64,000 nucleotides of DNA from Clostridium magnum DSM 2767. Its GTDB lineage: Bacteria > Bacillota > Clostridia > Clostridiales > Clostridiaceae. Under the pieces are notes generated by a model. That model saw only the letters and a list, made by a program, of their open reading frames with translations, was not told the origin of the DNA and ran no database searches. Shown piece by piece: positions 25,448 through 33,420 of the stretch (the stretch's first letter is position 1; each line of letters begins with the position of its first letter). A program made the position numbers and the translations under genes. The DNA is taken from contig NZ_LWAE01000006.1 in NCBI RefSeq assembly GCF_001623875.1, positions 248,001-312,000 of the forward strand, in the 5' to 3' direction.

Positions 25448-26314
25448 ATGAGTGATATTGCAGGAAAAGGTTGTGAAGTATTAGTTCCATTTAATGAACG
25501 AAAGCCCCTTGAGGAAATAGAACGTAGTATTACTAAAAAATATAAAAAATATATATGGTCAAAGTTTATTAAAGCCATAAAGGATTATAAATTAGTAGAG
25601 GATGGAGACAAGATAGCAGTAGCGGTATCTGGTGGAAAAGACAGTTTGTTAATGTCTAAATTGTTTCAAGAGCTAAAACGTCATGGTCAGATGAACTTCG
25701 AATTAGAGTTCATTGCTATGGATCCAGGGTATCACCCTGATATTAAAAAGCTGCTAATAGACAACTGTAACTATTTGAACATTCCTATTCACATTTTTGA
25801 ATCTGGAATTTTTGAAGTAGTAGACCGTATTGCAAAAGACTATCCTTGTTATATGTGTGCAAAAATGCGTAGAGGATCACTGTATACAAAGGCTAAGGAA
25901 TTAGGTTGTAATAAACTGGCCCTTGGACATCACTTTAATGATGTTATTGAAACGACTCTATTAAATGTATTGTATTCAGGAAACTTTAAGACAATGCTTC
26001 CTAAGTTGAAATCTACCAATTTTGAAGGGTTGGAATTAATTCGTCCTCTTTACTATATTGAAGAGCAGAGTATTCAGCGTTTTACACAAAATAGTGGTAT
26101 TTGGCCTCTTAATTGTGCATGCATGGTGGCTGCTGAAAAAATAGGGAATAAGCGTTATGAGATTAAAGACCTAATTAAAGAATTAAAAGTTAACTTTAAA
26201 GATGTGGAGAAATCAATCTTTAGAGCAGCGGAAAACGTAAATATGCAATCTATTTTAGGCTGGGAAAAGGACGGAAAGAAGTACTCCTATCTAGACCTTT
26301 ATAATGAAGAATAG
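25448..26314 (+). CDS. TtcA-like PP-loop ATPase, tRNA thiolation
   Basis: A 288-residue PP-loop protein of the TtcA/TtuA group, which adenylates a tRNA base and inserts sulfur using an Fe-S cluster. The PP-loop is SGGKDS at residues 61-66. The cluster-binding CxxC is C134-C137 (CYMC), and LGHHFNDVIETTLLN is the family motif. A second cysteine pair (NCACM) lies near the C-terminus. TtcA makes 2-thiocytidine at tRNA position 32; a different target nucleotide is possible in clostridia. It has its own promoter and ends at a bidirectional terminator facing gerQ. Confidence 0.8.
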   Translation: MSDIAGKGCEVLVPFNERKPLEEIERSITKKYKKYIWSKFIKAIKDYKLVEDGDKIAVAVSGGKDSLLMSKLFQELKRHGQMNFELEFIAMDPGYHPDIKKLLIDNCNYLNIPIHIFESGIFEVVDRIAKDYPCYMCAKMRRGSLYTKAKELGCNKLALGHHFNDVIETTLLNVLYSGNFKTMLPKLKSTNFEGLELIRPLYYIEEQSIQRFTQNSGIWPLNCACMVAAEKIGNKRYEIKDLIKELKVNFKDVEKSIFRAAENVNMQSILGWEKDGKKYSYLDLYNEE

Positions 26315-26386
26315 AGTTAAGTATAAAGCATATATCCATTTTTAAGAAGTAATCATATGGAAATAAGCTTAAATAAAGAAAAAACG

Positions 26387-26423
26387 ATTAATAAGATCAG
26401 CAAAAAATGCTGATCTTATTAAT
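26387..26423. terminator. Bidirectional terminator between the TtcA-like gene and gerQ
   Basis: Perfect 16-base arms around AAAAA. On the minus strand it is followed by CGTTTTTTCTTTATTT, a strong U-run serving gerQ. On the plus strand the following tract is weaker (TTAAAT). Confidence 0.85.
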
Positions 26424-26460
26424 TTAAATGTAGTCAAATAAAAACTAAATAGTATATAAA

Positions 26461-26988
26461 CTAAACAGTTGGGAAAATGACTACAAATTTTATTGAATAA
26501 ATATCTGCAAGAGTCAAATTGTTTGTTTGAGTTTCTCTTAGAATAATATAGCTTATTCCTACCTTTTCTAATATTCCCTCACGGTCTTGTACTGTATTGG
26601 TTCCGAGTAGGAAGGTTACTCTCATTCTCTTTCCTATTTGTGTTCTTAAGTATCCCTGTGTGTACTCAGTGCTTAACACTACAGGTGCGCCAGGTTGAAC
26701 TTCAAAAGGTGATTCTGGTGTTGAAGGAGGCATTGGCATAGGCATTGCCATTGGTATTTGAGGTGTTTGAATAGGTGTTTGCATAGGAATATTGTCTTGT
26801 GGCATTGTTTCACCCCCCATAATATTTTCTTCCATTGGAATATCCTCTCCCTCCTGAATTGGCTCATCAAACATTTCTGGACTTGGCATAGGGAATGCTT
26901 CTGGCATTGAGTTAGCATGTGCTCCAGGATTTTCTGGTACGGCCCTAGAAAAGTTGTTCATATAATTTAAATAACAATCTGGAAACAT
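26461..26988 (-). CDS. gerQ: Spore coat protein GerQ
   Basis: A 175-residue spore inner-coat protein. The first 100 residues are low-complexity, rich in Pro, Met, Gln and Glu. The C-terminal 65 residues (LRTQIGKRMRVTFLLG onward) are the GerQ domain, including the GILEKVGISYIILRE segment. In Bacillus, GerQ is needed for localisation of the cortex-lytic enzyme CwlJ, encoded here directly upstream on the same strand, 48 bp away. This conserved pairing strongly supports the call. The ATG has GGAGGTAA ahead of it. Confidence 0.82.
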   Translation of the reverse strand: MFPDCYLNYMNNFSRAVPENPGAHANSMPEAFPMPSPEMFDEPIQEGEDIPMEENIMGGETMPQDNIPMQTPIQTPQIPMAMPMPMPPSTPESPFEVQPGAPVVLSTEYTQGYLRTQIGKRMRVTFLLGTNTVQDREGILEKVGISYIILRETQTNNLTLADIYSIKFVVIFPTV

Positions 26989-27036
26989 ATATTTACCTCC
27001 GCAGTCTATTTATAATTTTTTATATAGGATCAATAA

Positions 27037-27471
27037 TTAGGTCTCAAAATAACTTGCTGTAGGATTGTAGTAGCAGTGTTTTAGTATTTTTACTTGGAAC
27101 CTGCCATTACCGTTATACGGGAAAGTATAAGGACAAGGAGCGAATGGGTTAAAGTACCACAAAGAAGAACCTATTGTAAATAATCTATTACCTGCTAATG
27201 CCCAATCGGCTATATCATAATGTATTTGCTCTGGTGGGTTAGCCCAAATAGTCTGAGGATTAGCTACTCCACCAAGTACAGGACGCATACAATCAAATTG
27301 TCCCTTTTGATAAATTATCTTTCTAACATCACCTTGACCAATTCTACGATATTCACCATCAGGAACACGTACTCTGTTCATGACAACAGTGGCAACACCT
27401 TTCATACCGTTGTCGCCTTCTCCGCCAGCTTCACACTTAATAATTCTAGCTAACAACTCTCTGGCATCCAC
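27037..27471 (-). CDS. cwlJ: Spore cortex-lytic enzyme CwlJ
   Basis: A 144-residue cell-wall hydrolase of the SleB/CwlJ family with no signal peptide, as is usual for CwlJ. It shows the catalytic-glutamate segment (KCEAGGEGDNGMKGVATVV), the IYQKGQFD block, and the SLWYFNPFAPCP...HCYYNPTA end. CwlJ degrades spore cortex peptidoglycan during Ca-dipicolinate triggered germination and depends on GerQ, its operon partner. The start is GTG after GAGGTGA with 8 bp spacing. I could not recognise a sporulation sigma-factor promoter upstream. Confidence 0.92.
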   Translation of the reverse strand: MDARELLARIIKCEAGGEGDNGMKGVATVVMNRVRVPDGEYRRIGQGDVRKIIYQKGQFDCMRPVLGGVANPQTIWANPPEQIHYDIADWALAGNRLFTIGSSLWYFNPFAPCPYTFPYNGNGRFQVKILKHCYYNPTASYFET

Positions 27472-27597
27472 TAGTTATTCACCTCATTAAATTTGCTTAC
27501 AATATTATTTTATTTACTAGGCGAAAAAATGTTACAATTATAAGAGAGTATCGTAATACAAAATATTACATTTTTAACGTTAAAAATAAAATAAAAA

Positions 27598-27639
27598 CCC
27601 CTTAAGGTAGAAATAAATATAAATTCCTATCTTAAGGGG
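27598..27639 (-). terminator. Terminator of the SDR gene, downstream of repeat copy 2
   Basis: CCCCTTAAG/CTTAAGGGG arms with further inner pairing (TAGGAATTT) are followed on the minus strand by GGGTTTTTATTTTATTTTT-like sequence, a strong U-run. Confidence 0.85.
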
Positions 27640-27643
27640 TGTT

Positions 27644-27774
27644 TTTATCCGATGACTACCCGCTCTAATACTCCCATCTTCTTCAAAGTGTACGTTGCGA
27701 GCGGCTACGTCCCTGGATTCGCTCAACTAAGAATCAGGTGGAGTTTGAAACTCCACCTGATTCAAGTTTTCACT
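27644..27774 (-). ncRNA. Structured repeat element, copy 2 (HEARO/omega-RNA-like candidate)
   Basis: The minus-strand counterpart of 14923-15096. It starts after ATGA (complement of 27775-27778), then AGTGAAAACTTGAATCAG, a 33-base hairpin (27731-27763), and the same core ending GGGTAGTCATCGGATAAA. The hairpin loop is much shorter than in copy 1, while the core is nearly identical, including the CCGCTC/GAGCGG pairing. Like copy 1 it lies between a stop codon and the terminator of its host gene, on the coding strand. No nuclease gene is adjacent. Confidence 0.6.
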
Positions 27775-27784
27775 TCATACAACT

Positions 27785-28642
27785 CTATCCATTTACAATA
27801 ACTCCACCATTAACATGTATAGTTTGCCCAGACACATAAGAAGAATCTGGCGAAGCCAAAAATACATAGGCACCAGCAAGCTCAACTGGTTGACCTGGTC
27901 TTCCATAATTAGTGCTTGAACCAAACTTAGCAACTTTTTGTTCATCAAAGGAAGAAGGAATAAGAGGAGTCCAAATTGGGCCGGGAGCAACAGCATTGAC
28001 CCTTATGTTTCTAGCAACTAGTGACAGAGCCAAGGATCGTGTAAAGGTAACAACAGCACCTTTAGTGGCAGAATAATCTAGTAAAAGTTCATCTCCTTTA
28101 TATGCAGTAATAGAAGCAGTATTTATAATAGAACTTCCATTCTTAAGGTGAGGCATTGCAGCTTTTGTTAAGAAAAACATACTAAAGATATTTGTTCTGA
28201 AAGTTTTTTCAAGTTGAGTTGCTGTTATATCTTCAATACTATTTTGAGGATATTGAGCTGCGGCATTGTTAACAAGAATATCTATCCTGTTAAAGGCCTC
28301 CATAGTTTTCTGAACTGCCAAGATGCAGAAATTTTCATCTCCTATATCGCCGGGAATCAGGATGCATTTCCTTCCCTTTTGTTCTATAATTTTTTTAGTT
28401 TCCTCTGCATCTTGATGTTCATCAAAATAGACAATAGCTATATCAGCACCTTCCTTAGCATAGGCTATTGATACAGCCTTTCCAATACCACTATCCCCGC
28501 CAGTAATTAGAGCTACTTTATCTTTTAATTTATCTGACCCCTTATACTGAGGGTCTTCAAAAATCGGTGGTGGATTCATTAAAGCTTCAATGCCTGGTTG
28601 TTTATCTTGCTTTTGAGCTGGTACTGTTTTAGGAAAATCCAT
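27785..28642 (-). CDS. Short-chain dehydrogenase, general-stress-protein-39-like
   Basis: A 285-residue SDR with the extended N-terminus (FPKTVPAQKQDKQPGIEALM) that marks the Bacillus GsP39/YdaD-YhxC group. The cofactor loop is TGGDSGIGKA, NNAA follows strand 4, and the catalytic Ser/Tyr/Lys are present (DYSATKGA). The C-terminus is SGQTIHVNGG. The group's substrates are not established, but members are induced by stress or found in spores. It lies among spore-protein genes on the same strand. The ATG follows GGAGGTA. Confidence 0.85.
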   Translation of the reverse strand: MDFPKTVPAQKQDKQPGIEALMNPPPIFEDPQYKGSDKLKDKVALITGGDSGIGKAVSIAYAKEGADIAIVYFDEHQDAEETKKIIEQKGRKCILIPGDIGDENFCILAVQKTMEAFNRIDILVNNAAAQYPQNSIEDITATQLEKTFRTNIFSMFFLTKAAMPHLKNGSSIINTASITAYKGDELLLDYSATKGAVVTFTRSLALSLVARNIRVNAVAPGPIWTPLIPSSFDEQKVAKFGSSTNYGRPGQPVELAGAYVFLASPDSSYVSGQTIHVNGGVIVNG

Positions 28643-28686
28643 ATTAATACCTCCTTGATAACTGAATTATTCATCGAATAAGAGCA

Positions 28687-28711
28687 AAGCTGTTGAAAAA
28701 ATCAACAGCTT
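28687..28711 (-). terminator. Hairpin after the 28729 coat-like gene
   Basis: AAGCTGTTGA and TCAACAGCTT arms with a 5-base loop. Little U-tract follows on the minus strand, so efficiency is uncertain. Confidence 0.5.
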
Positions 28712-28728
28712 GTTAAAAGTATAATATG

Positions 28729-28989
28729 CTATTTTAATTCGCCCATCATTTGGTTGGCTTGATTTTTTAACTGGTTAACATCACTATCAGGAGCATCTTT
28801 TGTAGCATACCAGCCCTTTTGTTTCATAGTATCGAATATTTTATACTGAATATCTTGAGCGCTTTTAAAATTGTTAACTAATGTACTTCTAAGATTTTGA
28901 CAGGATGATTCAGTTATTCCTGTACTGTAAGATGATATAACTTGTTTTTCACTAGTAAGTAAATCTTGCATTAAGTCTTTTTCTTGCAT
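28729..28989 (-). CDS. CotF-like spore coat protein
   Basis: An 86-residue, helical, hydrophilic protein resembling the Coat F family: MQEKDLMQDLLTSEKQVISSYSTGITES at the start, then DIQYKIFDTMKQKGWY. The family contains a four-helix, ferritin-like fold, and members are structural proteins of the spore coat in Bacillus and clostridia. It is paired with the 66-residue protein upstream, which seems to be a second small member. GGAGGGAT lies before the ATG. Confidence 0.75.
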   Translation of the reverse strand: MQEKDLMQDLLTSEKQVISSYSTGITESSCQNLRSTLVNNFKSAQDIQYKIFDTMKQKGWYATKDAPDSDVNQLKNQANQMMGELK

Positions 28990-29044
28990 TATGCAATCCC
29001 TCCAATTAATTTAAAATTTCTGTGTCATAATCAGTGACTCCGGC

Positions 29045-29064
29045 ACTCCTTTTCTTAAAGGAGT
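29045..29064 (-). terminator. Small hairpin between the two coat-like genes
   Basis: ACTCCTTT and AAAGGAGT with a TCTT loop, 25 bp beyond the 29089 stop on the minus strand. Confidence 0.4.
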
Positions 29065-29088
29065 ATTTAGATCCGTTCAGTTTTTACT

Positions 29089-29289
29089 TTACTGATGTGA
29101 GTCAAGATAAGATTTAAGAGAATTAAAGTTTTGTTTATGAACCTGGCAAGCCTGATTACATAAATCCTTTAATTGAGTATCATTGCACATTCCAGCATAT
29201 TCACTATATTTTTTGTTCATTAATGCTTCGTGGCTTAGTTGATCTTGAATAACCTTTAAATTATTAGCTTCTATTTGTTTGTTTTCCAT
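29089..29289 (-). CDS. Small CotF-like/ferritin-like spore protein
   Basis: A 66-residue helical protein. It has the feature ALMNKKYSEYAGMCNDTQLKDLC followed by CQVHKQNFNSLKSYL, reminiscent of one helical hairpin of the coat F/ferritin-like fold. Two cysteines lie 9-12 residues apart. Its position ahead of the CotF-like gene on the same strand supports a spore-coat role. GGGAGG precedes the ATG. Confidence 0.65.
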   Translation of the reverse strand: MENKQIEANNLKVIQDQLSHEALMNKKYSEYAGMCNDTQLKDLCNQACQVHKQNFNSLKSYLDSHQ

Positions 29290-29375
29290 AAAATAAACCT
29301 CCCTGTGTTCCTTTTATTACAACGATATTATTGGTTTTATTTAGAATAAATATGCGTGGGAAATTAAGGTAAACA

Positions 29376-29446
29376 AAACAAGGTACTAGGAATCTACTGA
29401 TTTTTGTCTAACAAGAAAAAATCCATAGATACCTGGTACCTTGTTT
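29376..29446 (-). terminator. Long hairpin downstream of the CWB2 gene
   Basis: AAACAAGGTAC at 29376-29386 pairs with GTACCTTGTTT at about 29436-29446, with additional AATCTA/TAGAT pairing inside. It starts only 8 bp beyond the stop codon. Confidence 0.55.
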
Positions 29447-29453
29447 GCTGTCG

Positions 29454-31484
29454 CTACTGAAGCCGCATACTAGCAGTATTAATTCTAGAAATGAGATAGT
29501 TGGTCACCGTTCTATCACCACCAAAGATATTAAGTGTAACCTTATTGTTTCCGGTAAGATAATTTATTGTTCTAGCAGAAGTAACGTATGAATTATCTGA
29601 TACTAAAACTAATGGAGCCCCATTATTAAAGGCTGCAGCGGCACTTCCGCTTAAGGAATCAGGGAAGTTTTCACCAACTGCTACGTATACACTTTTGAAA
29701 TCACTTTGATAAAAGTAATTATTTATCTTTTCAGAGGTATCATATCTAGTTTGTCCACCTAGTCTTACGATTTTACTATCACTTAATGAGGTGATTTCTG
29801 AAATTCGGTTTTTTACATTTTCAGAAATTGCCCCTGTTTCACCTATTATATAGACTTTAGAAGGCATAATATCTTTAATATAGTCTTCAACCTCTTTATT
29901 TAAACTGTCTTTAGAAGTTAATAATATAGGCATTTGACTGGACCCAGCTTTAGAGGAAATACTTAAAGCGTCTGCAAAGCTAGAATCATTTGCTATAACA
30001 ACCGGTGTTCCCTTTGTTAAATTTAACTTCTTTGCAATATTAACGCTGGTTTCATTTCTGTTCATGCCACCAATTCTTACTATATTAGTTCCTATATATC
30101 CCCTTTGGGTAAGATACTCCACATAGGAGCTGCTGACAGCACCTTGTCCTCCTAATATATAGATATTTCCGTCTTTTTTTAGATTTTGCAGGATATACTG
30201 AAGAACAGCCTGACTTCCGCTATCCTCTGGGTTATTGTCTACAAGAAGCAAAGGTGCATTGAGTCTTCTAGCTAAAGTAACTCCAGATAAACCATCAGGG
30301 AAATTATTACCGCTGGCAATTACTACATTTTTCATGTCGTAACCTTTAAAGTTATTCTCTGCTATTATCCTTGAAGTTTCATATCTAGTTGCTCCACCAA
30401 ACCTATTAACTGCTGTTATTTTATATGGAACGCTACTTGAGTTAGTTGTAAAACTAAAGGGAACAACTGAAGGACTGCTCCAGTAACCATTATTGTTTTT
30501 AGTCTCCAAAATAAAATAGTAGTTATCCTCAGGAAGATCTTTAAAACTTATTGTAACTTCTGTAGAATTAGAACCTTGAGAGAATTCTTTTACCAATACT
30601 CCAGAGGTACTGGAACTGTTAACTAGAGATCCTCTATAAACTCTAATTCTATAGGCAGTTTGATATCCACTATTATTTGTAGAATTAAAATACCACTTGA
30701 AGCTTACTTGATTATCAGCTTTATCAATAGCTTGTCTATATACAGGACTTACTATTGTAGGCTGAGCTGAATTGCTTTCAATAAAATCACTACCTATATA
30801 TTTATATCTATATGGTTTGTAGTTGTTAATTATATTGTCTTTTGATCTATAATACTCCTTTACCTTTTGTCCTGTACCATCATTATTTTCTATAGTAGCT
30901 TCTAAAGTTACAGCTCCAATTATATTTCCAAGATCATCATAAACCCAAGACTGAAAGAAAGCCGCACTGCCGCCTTTTAATAAAAGTATATCCATATTAG
31001 TTAACTGGTCAAAGGATATAGGTGTTAAGTATTGTAATAAGGTATTTGTAGTAAGCTTGATTCCTGAAATCTTCAAAGTGCTCTGAATAAAGCTTGCAGC
31101 ATCTATACCTGCAGTCTCTCCTTTGTAGCCGCCTTCAAAACGGATATTACCTGCAGTAGCGCCTTTCTTTATAGCATCAAAGAAATTACTCCACTGTATA
31201 TTGGAGGTTGTATCAAATCCATCAGAACCACCATAGTTATATGGAATTCCTGTTTCTAGTGAATTAGCTTTATCCTTTAAATAAGGTGGCAATTCAATAT
31301 AGCTCTGTGTATTTCCATTCAAGCTTTTATCATAGTACCACGTACTGTAAGCCATTTTCAGTGCTCTATCCTGAGCTTCCTGACGAGAAATATAAGGGGA
31401 AGCTGCTTGAGTGGTATAGGTTAAAGAATTTGCCACTAGAATAAGGGCTAGGAAAAATACAATAAACTTGTTTCTATCGTTCAC
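29454..31484 (-). CDS. CWB2 cell-wall protein with a decayed NlpC/P60-like domain
   Basis: A 676-residue secreted protein. A signal peptide (about 1-28) is followed by a domain (about 30-245) with the layout of clostridial NlpC/P60-like hydrolases (GIPYNYGGSDGFDT, AGNI, TAGIDxxSF). A fibronectin/Ig-like segment (about 250-350) and three CWB2 repeats (about 355-676) that bind the anionic wall polymer come next. The expected catalytic Cys in DCSGF is Ala129 (DAASF), and the expected His in the GSH motif is Ala174, so it is probably not an active peptidase. It may have kept a binding role. It is transcribed divergently from the 31827 CWB2 gene. Confidence 0.8.
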   Translation of the reverse strand: MNDRNKFIVFFLALILVANSLTYTTQAASPYISRQEAQDRALKMAYSTWYYDKSLNGNTQSYIELPPYLKDKANSLETGIPYNYGGSDGFDTTSNIQWSNFFDAIKKGATAGNIRFEGGYKGETAGIDAASFIQSTLKISGIKLTTNTLLQYLTPISFDQLTNMDILLLKGGSAAFFQSWVYDDLGNIIGAVTLEATIENNDGTGQKVKEYYRSKDNIINNYKPYRYKYIGSDFIESNSAQPTIVSPVYRQAIDKADNQVSFKWYFNSTNNSGYQTAYRIRVYRGSLVNSSSTSGVLVKEFSQGSNSTEVTISFKDLPEDNYYFILETKNNNGYWSSPSVVPFSFTTNSSSVPYKITAVNRFGGATRYETSRIIAENNFKGYDMKNVVIASGNNFPDGLSGVTLARRLNAPLLLVDNNPEDSGSQAVLQYILQNLKKDGNIYILGGQGAVSSSYVEYLTQRGYIGTNIVRIGGMNRNETSVNIAKKLNLTKGTPVVIANDSSFADALSISSKAGSSQMPILLTSKDSLNKEVEDYIKDIMPSKVYIIGETGAISENVKNRISEITSLSDSKIVRLGGQTRYDTSEKINNYFYQSDFKSVYVAVGENFPDSLSGSAAAAFNNGAPLVLVSDNSYVTSARTINYLTGNNKVTLNIFGGDRTVTNYLISRINTASMRLQ

Positions 31485-31826
31485 TCAAAAACCTCCTCAA
31501 TAATTTTTCCTTCAATAATAAGTTATCATAAATAAGCTATCATAAAATATTATATTTTAAGCATATAGGTACTTCAATGCAGAAATCATGGGAAAGTTAC
31601 CAAAGGATAATTACAAATAGGTTAATTATTATAGAAATTTCTGTTCAACCTCTAAATATGGGGTAAAGGAAGTACGATACTAATAGTGCTGGAAATATAT
31701 ATGAAAGGAAATATGTACTACAGTAAAAGCAATATAATAAAGATGTAAAAAAATTTAATATGGTATATAATAATAACATATTATTTGTTAAAATAAAAAA
31801 TAACATTTGAATAGGGGGATTGTGGA
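31485..31826. other. Divergent intergenic region between two CWB2 genes
   Basis: No gene is seen. A 13-bp direct repeat TAAG(T/C)TATCATAAA occurs twice in tandem near 31520-31546, close to the start of the minus-strand gene, and may be a regulator site. TATAAT boxes occur at 31733-31738 and 31766-31771 facing the plus-strand gene, but neither has a good -35. Confidence 0.4.
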
Positions 31827-32882
31827 ATGATCAGAAGAAGAACCTTTCTAAGTTCTGTATTAACAGCCTTAGTTTTATCTACAGTTTTAAGCACAGCAAA
31901 TGTACAAGCTGCTACAGTAAATAGAGTTGATGGCGGCGCAGGTGGAAGAATAGGAACGGCAAATAAAGTTGCAACAGATCTATTTGGAACTGCAACAAAT
32001 GTAGTTCTTGTAAATGGTTATGGATATGCAGATGCAGTAAGTGCTACACCACTGGCAAAACAGCTTAATGCACCAATACTTCTTACAGGAGGAAAAATTT
32101 TAGAACCAGAAGTAGCAGCAACAATACAAAGTCTTGGAGCTTCTAAAGTATATATAGTTGGAGGATCAGGAGTTGTATCTTCTACAGTAGAAAATATGCT
32201 AAAAGAAAAATATACTGTAGAGCGTATAACTGGAACAACTGATTCAACAAGAATGGGAACTAATGCAGAGGTAGCTAAAAAGGTTTTAAGCCTTAGTGGT
32301 CAGAAAACAGCAGTGCTTGTAAATGGACAAGATGGATATGCAGATGCTTTATCTGTAGCTTCTATTGCAGCTCAAAAAGGATATCCTGTTTTGTTTGGAA
32401 GTTCTAAAACTGTAGCACCTGTAGTTACTGATGTTGTAACTCAAAATGGTTTATCAGTTCTAGCAGTAGGGGGAGAAGGTGTTTTACCTCAATCAGTAGC
32501 AAGCATAGTAGGTGGAACAAAGATAACTCAAGCTGCAGATAGCAAAAATAGATTCTCAACAAATCTAGCAGTTCTAAAATACTTTAACAATAACGGCGGA
32601 TTAGATTTTACTAATATATATGTAGCAGCTGGCGGAGCGGCTCCTGATCAGTTTGCTGATGCACTAGTAGCTTCTGCTGCAGCAGCGAAAACAGGATCAC
32701 CATTAGTTCTAAGTGGAACTGGTGCAGATGAAAGTCAAGTATTAGCAGCTCAAGATTATATACTAGCAAATGCATCAGATACTTCAAAGATAAGTATAAT
32801 CGGAGGTACTGCATCTGTATCAGATACTATAAAGACTAACCTACAAGTGTCAGATACACTTGAAATAATAGGTATTGAATAA
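31827..32882 (+). CDS. Minimal CWB2 cell-wall-binding protein
   Basis: A 351-residue secreted protein comprising a signal peptide (cleavage near NVQAA, residue 28) and three tandem CWB2 repeats, with essentially no additional domain. Repeats show the family pattern: NVVLVNGYGYADAVSATPLAKQ, APILLT and KVYIVGGSGVVS, repeated with variation. Such modules trimerise into a wall-binding unit in Clostridium S-layer proteins. Without an effector domain it might act as a wall-occupying spacer or anchor. GGGGGAT precedes the ATG, and a strong terminator follows. Confidence 0.85.
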   Translation: MIRRRTFLSSVLTALVLSTVLSTANVQAATVNRVDGGAGGRIGTANKVATDLFGTATNVVLVNGYGYADAVSATPLAKQLNAPILLTGGKILEPEVAATIQSLGASKVYIVGGSGVVSSTVENMLKEKYTVERITGTTDSTRMGTNAEVAKKVLSLSGQKTAVLVNGQDGYADALSVASIAAQKGYPVLFGSSKTVAPVVTDVVTQNGLSVLAVGGEGVLPQSVASIVGGTKITQAADSKNRFSTNLAVLKYFNNNGGLDFTNIYVAAGGAAPDQFADALVASAAAAKTGSPLVLSGTGADESQVLAAQDYILANASDTSKISIIGGTASVSDTIKTNLQVSDTLEIIGIE

Positions 32883-32906
32883 TTTAACCTAACTAACTTA
32901 TAGAAA

Positions 32907-32949
32907 AATATCCTAGATACTTCAATTAGAGTTATCTAGGATATTTTTT
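32907..32949 (+). terminator. Intrinsic terminator after the 31827 gene
   Basis: AATATCCTAGATA pairs with TATCTAGGATATT around a 13-base loop, followed by TTTTG. Confidence 0.88.
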
Positions 32950-33064
32950 GTGCATTTTTGAAGGAATTTTTAGTATTATGTAGAATAATACAGGTTATGA
33001 ACCTAAATTTTCATATAATAATTTAATATAAGTTTTAATCCTTAAACTGGAATAATTACAGCTA

Positions 33065-33093
33065 TAGAAAAAAAGGAAATAGTGTTGTATAAT
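33065..33093 (+). promoter_or_regulatory. S-layer gene promoter 1 (TAGAAA-17-TATAAT)
   Basis: TAGAAA at 33065-33070, exactly 17 bp, TATAAT at 33088-33093. It is the first of three identically organised promoters in front of the large S-layer gene. Confidence 0.6.
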
Positions 33094-33149
33094 AGTAACA
33101 CGGGTTAAATAGTCTAAAATATTAATAAATTATTAAATAATGCAAACTA

Positions 33150-33178
33150 TAGAAATTATAGTTTTCTTATGATATAAT
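33150..33178 (+). promoter_or_regulatory. S-layer gene promoter 2 (TAGAAA-17-TATAAT)
   Basis: TAGAAA at 33150-33155, 17 bp, TATAAT at 33173-33178 with an upstream TGA giving an extended -10. Confidence 0.65.
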
Positions 33179-33251
33179 TAGGAGTGAATTTTGGAATTGT
33201 TGGCTAATAGAAGGTTTATATGAAAAAAACATATGAATTACATAAAATTAG

Positions 33252-33280
33252 TAGAAACGGCAATCCAAATATGCTATAAT
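33252..33280 (+). promoter_or_regulatory. S-layer gene promoter 3 (TAGAAA-17-TATAAT)
   Basis: TAGAAA at 33252-33257, 17 bp, TATAAT at 33275-33280 with an upstream TGC (extended -10). It is nearest to the gene and would give a leader of about 135 nt. Confidence 0.7.
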
Positions 33281-33297
33281 TAAACCTGTTTCAAAAA

Positions 33298-33342
33298 ATA
33301 TGGACCAAGCCATAAGTTTTTACTAAAAGAGCTTGGGCATAT
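33298..33342 (+). promoter_or_regulatory. Conserved 5'-UTR hairpin of the S-layer gene
   Basis: ATATGGACCAAGC (33298-33310) and GCTTGGGCATAT (33331-33342) pair over a 20-base loop. The third S-layer gene has the equivalent structure at 62301-62338. Both are followed by AATCGAGGAGG at the ribosome site. A role in mRNA stability or translation is likely. Confidence 0.6.
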
Positions 33343-33420
33343 TTCAATAAAGTATATATTAAATATATATATTTAAAAGAAAATAATTTTAATTCACTTA
33401 ATCGAGGAGGGTATTACAAT

